In this document: piece by piece, positions 1-4,705 of the stretch
Position numbering within the stretch: position 1 is the stretch's first letter
Layout of the letters: each line of letters begins with the position of its first letter
NCBI GenBank assembly: GCA_050115555.1
Contig: JASFQI010000357.1
Location: 1-5,063, forward strand
Reading direction: 5' to 3'
DNA from: JASFQI01 sp050115555
GTDB lineage: Bacteria; Desulfobacterota; DSM-4660; Desulfatiglandales; HGW-15
DNA length: 5,063 bases
Notes under the pieces: generated by a model
What the model saw: only the letters and a program-made list of their open reading frames with translations
What the model was told of the DNA's origin: nothing
Database searches by the model: none
Program-made: the position numbers and the translations under genes

Positions 1-179
1 AGCGGAAAAAGCGCTTGAAATTGCGGATTGAAAGGGCGAGGATGGGGCCTTCGATATGGAGGTTGCTGTTTTCAAAAAGGAATTCCAGTATACCGGACCG
101 TCTTCCTCCATACGGTCGTGAAAAGAGTTCTCCCGGCGGATCGCGTCCTTTGGGGCGGTCCGAGAATGCGTGATGGTTT

Positions 180-209
180 TTGACGGAGTTCAAAGCAGTC
201 GGTAAGAAT
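180..209 (+). promoter_or_regulatory. Candidate sigma-70 type promoter
   Basis: TTGACG at 180-185 matches the -35 consensus in five of six positions. It is followed after 18 bases by AAGAAT at 204-209, a 4 of 6 match to the -10 box. If used, transcription would start near 216 and give the aminotransferase gene a leader of about 210 bases that contains the stem-loops and the direct repeat. The -10 box is poor, so this is only a candidate. Confidence 0.25.
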
Positions 210-231
210 AGAAGGAGTCGCAAAAAGCCGT

Positions 232-255
232 GCGCTGGAGATCTGCCCCCAGCGC
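232..255. other. Seven-base-pair inverted repeat (stem-loop)
   Basis: GCGCTGG at 232-238 is perfectly complementary to CCAGCGC at 249-255, with a 10-base loop. On the + strand no T-run follows, so it is not a forward terminator. Read on the - strand the stem is followed after four bases by a run of five Ts (complement of 223-227), so it could be a weak terminator for something transcribed leftwards, or simply a leader hairpin. Confidence 0.35.
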
Positions 256-284
256 TTCCAAGGTCCTACAGCGTAGTCCACATC

Positions 285-388
285 GGTCGAGCGGGTTTTT
301 GCGATACCGTCAAAGAAGAGATCCGTTCTGTCATTCATTGGGTTCAACCCATTATACCCAACGCTCGAGCGGGATTTCACGAGACCTT
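285..388. repeat. Imperfect direct repeat, two copies 78 bases apart
   Basis: Bases 285-310 and 363-388 align without gaps with 20 of 26 identical positions, including an unbroken nine-base core TCGAGCGGG (287-295 and 365-373). The spacing is exactly 78 bases. Between them sits the inverted repeat at 338-361. Possible readings are a pair of binding sites, a duplicated leader element or a fragment of a dispersed genomic repeat. No protein function is implied. Confidence 0.4.
338..361. other. Nested, mutually exclusive inverted repeats
   Basis: TGGGTT at 339-344 pairs with AACCCA at 346-351 around a single base, and the same left arm (TTGGGT, 338-343) can instead pair with ACCCAA at 356-361 across a 12-base loop. 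The first form is a palindrome too tight for a normal RNA hairpin loop and is better seen as a DNA-binding site; the second could fold in RNA. It lies 68 bases upstream of the aminotransferase start. Confidence 0.35.
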
Positions 389-414
389 CCGTGTTGACAC
401 CGACGGCCGTTGAG

Positions 415-420
415 AAGGAG
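415..420 (+). promoter_or_regulatory. Ribosome binding site of the class III aminotransferase gene
   Basis: AAGGAG at 415-420 lies 8 bases before the ATG at 429. An in-frame TGA at 411-413 closes the frame just upstream, and no other start codon lies between, so this site fixes the start of the gene firmly. Confidence 0.8.
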
Positions 421-428
421 CCGCAACC

Positions 429-1673
429 ATGGCTGGAAAGCTCTCCTTGGAAAAGTCCGAAACCCTTTACGAAGAAGCCCTGGATCTCATTCCCGGGGCG
501 ATTTTGGGTATTCGAAGGCCCTACAATTTCGTCCCAGGCGAGTACCCGATCTTCTTTGAATCCGCGCAAGGCGGCCGCGTCACGGACGTGGACGGCAACG
601 AGTACATTGACATGCTCTGTGCGTACGGTCCGATCATCATCGGTCACCGGGAGGAAGAGATCGATCGCGTGGTGATCGATCAGATGACGAACAAGGGGTT
701 CTGCTTTTCGTTAACGCAGCCCATGCAGAATGAACTGGCTCGAAAGATGTGCGCTCTGATCCCCTCTGCGGAGATGTGCCTTTTTGTGAAGACCGGTTCG
801 GATGCCACGACCACGGCCGTGCGCATTGCCCGGGGATACACAGGTCGAATGAAGGTCGCCCGATGCGGGTACCACGGATGGCACGACTGGTGCGTGGAAG
901 TCAAGGGCGGGATTCCGAAAAAACTTTATGAAGACGTGCACGAATTCCATTACAACGAGCTGGACGAGTTGGAAGACCTCATGAAACAATACGGGGATGA
1001 TATGGCCGCTGTCATCGTCACCCCGGTCGGTCATCCTTTGGCCGAGAAGGTCCAGGACCCGAAGCCGGGATTCCTGGAAGGGGTGAAGGCCTTGGCGGAG
1101 AAATACGGGGCGGTGCTCGTGTTCGACGAAATTCGAAGCGGGTTTCGCTTCAGCCTCGGCGGAGCCCAGAAGGTCTACGGCGTCACGCCGGACCTCTCTG
1201 TGTTCGGCAAGGCCATGGCCAACGGCTACCCGATCAGCGCGGTTGTGGGAAAGAAGGAGGTCATGAGCGTGGCGGCCGATCGGGTCTTTATCAGCTCCAC
1301 CTTTTTTCCCAACAGCCTGGAGCAGGTGGCCGCGCTGAAGACCATTGAAATCCTGGAGCGGGACCGTGTCCTGGAAAAGGTGCGGGAAAAGGGGGAGGCA
1401 TTCTGCCAGCGGGTGGAGGCCATCGTGGCGGAAAGTGGGGTCGCGGCCGAATTTTCCGGTGCACCCCTGTTGCCCTTTATCACGTTTCCAAAGGAGAAGG
1501 ACTCACGCTACAAGACGTTGAGGGCCGAGTTCTACACCCAACTCATTCGTCAAGGGGTGTTCCTGCAACCGTATCATCATGGGTACATCGCGTATCGCCA
1601 CACGGATGAGGACCTCGATTTCGCCGCAGGCGCCATACAGGAAGCCCTGCACGGGTTGAAGGGCCTTGCATGA
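429..1673 (+). CDS. Class III PLP aminotransferase, glutamate-1-semialdehyde-aminomutase-like
   Basis: This 414-residue protein is a soluble cytoplasmic fold-type I PLP enzyme of class III aminotransferases. The order of motifs is as expected: a VDGNEYID strand near residue 54 followed by GPIIIGH (67-73), the phosphate-binding TGSDATT (122-128), CGYHGWHDW (146-154) whose Tyr/His stack on PLP, the cofactor-binding Asp233 in FDEIRSGFR (232-240), and the Schiff-base Lys261 in FGKAMANG (259-266). Length is normal for the family. GPxIxGH and the overall layout resemble HemL, but the TGSDATT and CGYHGWHDW variants belong, from memory, to the HemL-like aminotransferases found in other pathways, so a haem role is unlikely. 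Odd point: the usual Glu of the EPV motif is Thr198 (VTPVG). The start is fixed by an in-frame stop at 411-413 and AAGGAG. Its neighbour is an aminomutase-like radical SAM gene, which suggests an amino-acid substrate or product shared with it; beta-amino-acid transaminases also sit in this branch. The substrate is not known. Confidence 0.93.
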   Translation: MAGKLSLEKSETLYEEALDLIPGAILGIRRPYNFVPGEYPIFFESAQGGRVTDVDGNEYIDMLCAYGPIIIGHREEEIDRVVIDQMTNKGFCFSLTQPMQNELARKMCALIPSAEMCLFVKTGSDATTTAVRIARGYTGRMKVARCGYHGWHDWCVEVKGGIPKKLYEDVHEFHYNELDELEDLMKQYGDDMAAVIVTPVGHPLAEKVQDPKPGFLEGVKALAEKYGAVLVFDEIRSGFRFSLGGAQKVYGVTPDLSVFGKAMANGYPISAVVGKKEVMSVAADRVFISSTFFPNSLEQVAALKTIEILERDRVLEKVREKGEAFCQRVEAIVAESGVAAEFSGAPLLPFITFPKEKDSRYKTLRAEFYTQLIRQGVFLQPYHHGYIAYRHTDEDLDFAAGAIQEALHGLKGLA

Positions 1674-1692
1674 GGGACTGCGCCCAGAAAGC

Positions 1693-1710
1693 GGAAAGAA
1701 GCGGCTTTCC
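1693..1710. other. Small stem-loop after the aminotransferase gene
   Basis: GGAAAG at 1693-1698 pairs perfectly with CTTTCC at 1705-1710 around a six-base loop, 20 bases after the stop codon. No T-run follows, so it is not a typical Rho-independent terminator. It may stabilise the 3' end or do nothing, and read-through into the downstream gene remains possible. Confidence 0.3.
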
Positions 1711-1740
1711 AGAAGAGGCATGGGAGCAAGCCGATTCCCA

Positions 1741-1770
1741 CTGACACCCGCACGGGGGGTTGGATATTTT
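1741..1770 (+). promoter_or_regulatory. Candidate promoter of the radical SAM gene
   Basis: CTGACA at 1741-1746 matches the -35 consensus at five of six positions. TATTTT at 1765-1770 lies 18 bases further on and matches four of six positions of the -10 box; GATATT at 1763-1768 with a 16-base spacer is an equal alternative. A palindrome at 1780-1792 would overlap the expected start of transcription. The same bases can also form an imperfect stem (1743-1750 with 1771-1778, one mismatch), so the assignment is uncertain. Confidence 0.3.
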
Positions 1771-1779
1771 CGGGCGTCG

Positions 1780-1792
1780 TTTTCAGTGAAAA
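1780..1792. promoter_or_regulatory. Operator-like palindrome TTTTCAGTGAAAA
   Basis: TTTTCA and TGAAAA are perfect inverted repeats around a single central G. The site lies ten bases downstream of the possible -10 box and 54 bases before the first start codon of the radical SAM gene, a place where a repressor could act. It is short, and the bound protein is unknown. Confidence 0.3.
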
Positions 1793-1831
1793 TGCTTGAC
1801 TTGCGCATTCCTCGCCCGCTTTCAGGGTGAC

Positions 1832-1840
1832 GGAGGGGAG
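1832..1840 (+). promoter_or_regulatory. Strong ribosome binding site for the upstream start of the radical SAM gene
   Basis: GGAGGGGAG at 1832-1840 lies five bases before the ATG at 1846 (GGAGG itself nine bases before it). It is the main argument for starting translation at 1846 and not at the in-frame ATG at 1999. Confidence 0.55.
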
Positions 1841-1845
1841 ATTCA

Positions 1846-4467
1846 ATGTCCATGGCTGCCGCGCCTCCTGCGGCTCGTGTCAGGGGGGATGGAGCGGAAA
1901 GAGGGAGGCAGCAGCCTTTCCCTTGGGGACACAGGACGTCCCGACCGGAGCATGGGATCCGAATGCCGGGATCGGGATTGTCGACGGAGAACGGGATCAT
2001 GGAAACACACCAGGGAATGACGACCATCGCGTTTGACAAATCCGGGGAGCGGTTCGACGCAGCGATTCAGGACCTCTATGAAGGGGCGGCCGATTTCCTG
2101 GATCATTACACCGACCCGTGGCTCGTGGGTCGGGATTTTTGCGACCTCGTGGGAGACGGCAGCGGTAGGGAACGGTTGTCCAGTTTGATCGAGGCCACGG
2201 GATACGGCGAAGACGCCGAAGGGTTTTTCTCCGGTCTGATGGATATCATGGGCCGGCGCAACGGAACAAACCGGGAGCCCGTGGAGATCAATGGGGTGAC
2301 ACTCCCAAGGCTGCTGCTCCTGGCCGTCCTGGAGAAGGCCCTTCCCGGGAATGGTTTCGTTTCGGTCAAGAGCGTGGAGCAGTTGGAGAAGCTTGCCAAC
2401 CTGTCCGTGGAAGAACCCGACCGAACCCGGCTCGAGGAGGTGATCGACACCTACCCGGTACGGCTCTCGAGACACGTGCTGAGGCAGGTACTGCTCTCCG
2501 GGAATGTCGCGTACCAGTACCTGCCGTTCGTGGAGGAGCTCGATCCGGCGGGGTTCGTGAACACCTGGATCGGGCAGTTTCACCAGGGCCTGCTGGAGCG
2601 GATGTACAAGAACCGGGTCATCTTTCTCCTGAACATGAGCTGCCCCGTGTACTGCCGCTTCTGCTTTCGAAAGCACAAGGACCTTCGGAACGAGCCCACA
2701 CCCACGACGGGGGACGTCCAAAGGGCCGTGGACTACGTGGCCGCGTCCCCCCAGATCAAGGAGGTCGTGATCACCGGCGGGGATCCGTTCCTGCAAAAGG
2801 GCAACATGGAGTGTGCCCTGGACGGGCTGGGCGAGATTCCCCACATGCGCACCCTGAGGCTCGCCACGCGATCCGTTGCGTACTACCCGCACCTCTTTCT
2901 CGGCAAGGATAGGGCCTGGATGAGCTACCTCAAGCGAAAGAACCTGGAGCTGGAGGAAAAGGGAAAGCGCATCGAGGTGGCCACCCACCTGATCCACCCG
3001 GACGAAATTTCCCTGGACAGCCTGGAGATCATCACCGAGCTGGTGCGAAACGGCATTCAAGTGTACGTCCAGACGCCTTTTCTGCGGGCCTGCAACGATG
3101 AAGGCCCCGAGCTGAAGGCGCTCTTCAACGCGCTCCGAGGGGCGGGCGCGGAAATGCACTACATTTACATCCCATGCAGCCCGATTCAGGGGAACAGCGT
3201 CTACTGGAACCCGATCTCCAAGGGGGTGGCAGCGGCGACCTATCTTCGGGCCCACCTGTCCGACCGGGCCATGCCGCGTCTTTGCACCGCCACGCCCGTG
3301 GGAAAGCTCGACTGGAACAGCAGCGGATGGGCCGTGGAAAAGGACGCGGAGAACGATCATTTCATCTGGATCCGTTCGCCCTACACCCCGGACTACTTCA
3401 AGGATTTCGCCACCCTGGGAACGGAGCTCGCCAGCCTTCGCGTGAACGAGGAAGGCACGCTGGATGTCCAATACATGGTCCAGGTCGGGGATGAGTCCCT
3501 GTTTCAGGGGGCAAGGGGACCCAGGGAGGTCGCGGAACGGGAGACGGACGCCGAAGCGCTGAAGACGCTTCAGGAGGAAGCTCGAAAGGTGCAGCCCCTG
3601 GGCCCCTCCATTGTGCCCACGGGAAGATCGGATGTGTATCGGGTCCACGAAACCCGGGTGGAGCTGGATACCGGGGCCGGGCCGGATGCGATCGAATACA
3701 TTCGGGAACACGAGGCGATTACCGACGTGGTGATCGGCGGGTCAGAGGACGTTCCGGATGGCCTCCAGAAGATTGCCTTCCTCATTGATCAGCTCCGCAC
3801 CATCCCCCACGTGAATGCCGTTCGGCTGCGAAGCCCGGCCTTCACCTACGCACCGGCGAGATACACGCGTGGGGTGCTCCAGAGGCTCGGCGAGCTCAAC
3901 CGGCTCACGGTGGTTCGTCCCCTACGCCTCGAGATCGAGGCCCTCATCCTGCATGAGACCGAGATCAGGGAGGACCAGGAGCGGCTGGCTGCGGATTTGC
4001 GACGGCAGGGCATTTCCGTGTACGTGAACACCCCCGTGCTCTCTTCGATCAACGACTCGGCCGAGGCCATGCATCGCGTGGCCTATGCCTGCCGGGATGC
4101 CGGGATGGAGTTCCACCACGTCTACGTGGCCGGCCACCCGCTCCAGAGCGCCTGGAACCTGGAGCGGCCGGTGGATGTGGACGACGTGATCGACATGGCC
4201 ACCCGTGTCAGAAAGGAAGGGAGCGGCCGGGAGATCCCCGCCTACATCCTGCGAACAGATCTGGGGGAGGTGGACTTCGGTCTCACGTCCCGCTTCTTCG
4301 AGCTCGACGGGGCCTTGTGGGCCAAGCTGTTGTGCTATGATCTCGAGTACTACAAGAACATGAGCCCGAATTTTACCTGGCCCGAAGGCGTGCGGGGGGA
4401 GGAGGATGGAAGACCCTTCATCCGGGTCCCGGGGCTCAAGAGCGAGACCGGATTCATGGTCTCCTGA
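1846..4467 (+). CDS. KamA-family radical SAM aminomutase-like protein with a degenerate second barrel
   Basis: This 873-residue protein is about twice the length of lysine 2,3-aminomutase (roughly 415 residues). Residues 1-51 are low-complexity and Arg/Gly/Pro-rich; 52-195 form an unrecognised N-terminal domain; 195-520 form the KamA unit. It begins with TYPVRLSRH (202-210, compare the family's HPMRIS-type motif) and carries the [4Fe-4S]/SAM motif C266-x3-C270-x2-C273, GGDP (311-314), THLIHP (380-385) and Lys487 in TPVGK, the likely PLP lysine. Arg275, two residues after the last cluster Cys, matches the Arg that binds the substrate carboxylate. Residues 614-820 repeat the barrel without cluster cysteines and with Glu808 in place of the lysine. 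Expected chemistry is a 1,2-amino shift on an alpha-amino acid using a deoxyadenosyl radical and PLP, in the cytoplasm. Both Asp residues that fix the lysine side chain are missing, so lysine is doubtful. Translation may start at 1846 (strong ribosome site) or at Met52 (1999). A terminator follows. Confidence 0.9.
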   Translation: MSMAAAPPAARVRGDGAERGRQQPFPWGHRTSRPEHGIRMPGSGLSTENGIMETHQGMTTIAFDKSGERFDAAIQDLYEGAADFLDHYTDPWLVGRDFCDLVGDGSGRERLSSLIEATGYGEDAEGFFSGLMDIMGRRNGTNREPVEINGVTLPRLLLLAVLEKALPGNGFVSVKSVEQLEKLANLSVEEPDRTRLEEVIDTYPVRLSRHVLRQVLLSGNVAYQYLPFVEELDPAGFVNTWIGQFHQGLLERMYKNRVIFLLNMSCPVYCRFCFRKHKDLRNEPTPTTGDVQRAVDYVAASPQIKEVVITGGDPFLQKGNMECALDGLGEIPHMRTLRLATRSVAYYPHLFLGKDRAWMSYLKRKNLELEEKGKRIEVATHLIHPDEISLDSLEIITELVRNGIQVYVQTPFLRACNDEGPELKALFNALRGAGAEMHYIYIPCSPIQGNSVYWNPISKGVAAATYLRAHLSDRAMPRLCTATPVGKLDWNSSGWAVEKDAENDHFIWIRSPYTPDYFKDFATLGTELASLRVNEEGTLDVQYMVQVGDESLFQGARGPREVAERETDAEALKTLQEEARKVQPLGPSIVPTGRSDVYRVHETRVELDTGAGPDAIEYIREHEAITDVVIGGSEDVPDGLQKIAFLIDQLRTIPHVNAVRLRSPAFTYAPARYTRGVLQRLGELNRLTVVRPLRLEIEALILHETEIREDQERLAADLRRQGISVYVNTPVLSSINDSAEAMHRVAYACRDAGMEFHHVYVAGHPLQSAWNLERPVDVDDVIDMATRVRKEGSGREIPAYILRTDLGEVDFGLTSRFFELDGALWAKLLCYDLEYYKNMSPNFTWPEGVRGEEDGRPFIRVPGLKSETGFMVS
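1986..1990 (+). promoter_or_regulatory. Alternative ribosome binding site for a start at 1999
   Basis: GGAGA at 1986-1990 stands eight bases before an in-frame ATG at 1999. This start would remove 51 residues that are rich in Arg, Gly and Pro and look unlike the rest of the protein. A further in-frame ATG at 2017 has only a weak site. On protein composition 1999 is at least as likely as 1846. Confidence 0.4.
2725..4278 (+). other. Internal duplication of the KamA barrel within one gene
   Basis: Residues 294-490 (bases 2725-3315) and 614-811 (bases 3685-4278) align along their length. Anchors are EVVITGGDP / DVVIGGSED (offset 320), IPHMRTLRL / IPHVNAVRL (offset 322), GIQVYVQTP...ND / GISVYVNTP...ND (offset 319), GAEMHYIYI / GMEFHHVYV (offset 319) and PRLCTATPVGKLDW / PAYILRTDLGEVDF (offset 321, no gap). 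The second copy lacks the cluster loop and the PLP lysine, so it is expected to be catalytically silent. The copies are well diverged at both protein and DNA level, so the duplication is old. Confidence 0.8.
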
Positions 4468-4490
4468 GTGGCCGAAAAACCGCCGACTGC

Positions 4491-4524
4491 AGGAATCGGC
4501 CCTTTCGAGGGCCTTTCCTTTTTT
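4491..4524 (+). terminator. Rho-independent terminator after the radical SAM gene
   Basis: A stem GGCCCT (4498-4503) / AGGGCC (4508-4513) closes a TTCG tetraloop. An outer stem AGGAA (4491-4495) / TTCCT (4515-4519) extends it past a small internal loop. A T-rich tract, TTTCCTTTTTT at 4514-4524, follows. It begins 24 bases after the stop codon and should end most transcripts of the upstream gene, so the ornithine aminotransferase gene probably has its own promoter or depends on read-through. Confidence 0.88.
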
Positions 4525-4619
4525 GGGCTTGAGTGGAGCGAGGGTCGCGTGTGCCAAAGGCATGCCCCGCTGTATTCTTGCTGCCCTCTTTCATGGGTCG
4601 CAATTTGAAACGCTCTATG

Positions 4620-4658
4620 GAGGTTTGAACCTCATCGGTTCCCTGGAGGTAGGGACCG
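4620..4658 (+). other. Cluster of overlapping inverted repeats in the leader of the ornithine aminotransferase gene
   Basis: Three pairings compete here: GAGGTT (4620-4625) with AACCTC (4628-4633); GAACC (4627-4631) with GGTTC (4637-4641); and CGGT-CCCT (4636-4644, one bulged T) with AGGGACCG (4651-4658) around a six-base loop. Each uses bases needed by its neighbour, so they cannot all form together. The first is too tight for an RNA loop and may be a DNA-binding palindrome; the third is a sound RNA hairpin. This could be a control region for the gene at 4706. No known riboswitch class is recognised and no clear promoter is seen between 4525 and 4690. Confidence 0.35.
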
Positions 4659-4690
4659 CCGGTTTCAGAATCGGTGGGTCGCGGGAGAGG

Positions 4691-4702
4691 GGAGGGAGGA
4701 GG
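4691..4702 (+). promoter_or_regulatory. Purine-rich ribosome binding site of the ornithine aminotransferase gene
   Basis: GGAGGGAGGAGG at 4691-4702 ends three bases before the ATG at 4706. It offers several overlapping Shine-Dalgarno registers with spacers of 3, 6 or 10 bases, and the ATG is the one that matches the family's N-terminus. Confidence 0.75.
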
Positions 4703-4705
4703 CAC

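Larger units (their letters stand above)
1..428. other. Upstream region without a recognisable gene
   Basis: No convincing gene lies in these 428 bases. The open frames found here are short, lack a good ribosome binding site and translate into arginine/proline/serine-rich text without family resemblance. What the stretch does hold is a set of inverted repeats (96-117, 232-255, 338-361), an imperfect direct repeat (285-310 and 363-388) and a possible promoter (180-209). It is most simply read as the spacer and long 5' leader of the aminotransferase gene that starts at 429. The first 31 bases could be the tail of a gene that ends just inside the window, but nine codons are too few to tell. Confidence 0.6.

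Noticed and set aside
2..31. Open frame tail reading AEKALEIAD and a stop, possibly the end of an upstream gene
   Set aside because: It looks protein-like, but nine codons at the window edge cannot support a call.
339..351. GGTTCAACC resembling the T-arm of a tRNA
   Set aside because: The stem and seven-base loop geometry do not fit and no acceptor or anticodon arm can be built around it.
394..399. Perfect -35 box TTGACA just before the aminotransferase gene
   Set aside because: The -10 position would fall on the ribosome binding site at about 417-422 (GGAGCC), which is no -10 box.
180..413. 77-codon frame with a TTG start in the same frame as the aminotransferase, ending five codons before it
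   Set aside because: No ribosome site, no family resemblance, and its two RAGF segments merely translate the direct repeat at 285-388.
72..647. 191-codon frame on the - strand across the start of the aminotransferase gene
   Set aside because: More than a third of it is the antisense of a firmly supported gene and the remainder shows no recognisable motif.
1743..1778. Imperfect stem (1743-1750 with 1771-1778) followed by GTTTT as a terminator of the first gene
   Set aside because: One mismatch, a 20-base loop and only four Ts make it weak, and the same bases fit a promoter at least as well.
1796..1801. TTGACT as a -35 box for the radical SAM gene
   Set aside because: No acceptable -10 box exists 16-18 bases downstream.
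1843..3711. 622-codon open frame on the - strand opposite the radical SAM gene
   Set aside because: Antisense frames stay open by chance in GC-rich genes; the + strand encodes clear family motifs throughout and the antisense product is His/Pro/Arg/Gly-rich without domains.
3922..4563. 213-codon frame on the - strand across the end of the radical SAM gene and its terminator
   Set aside because: It runs through a strong terminator and is antisense to the conserved second barrel; no motif supports it.
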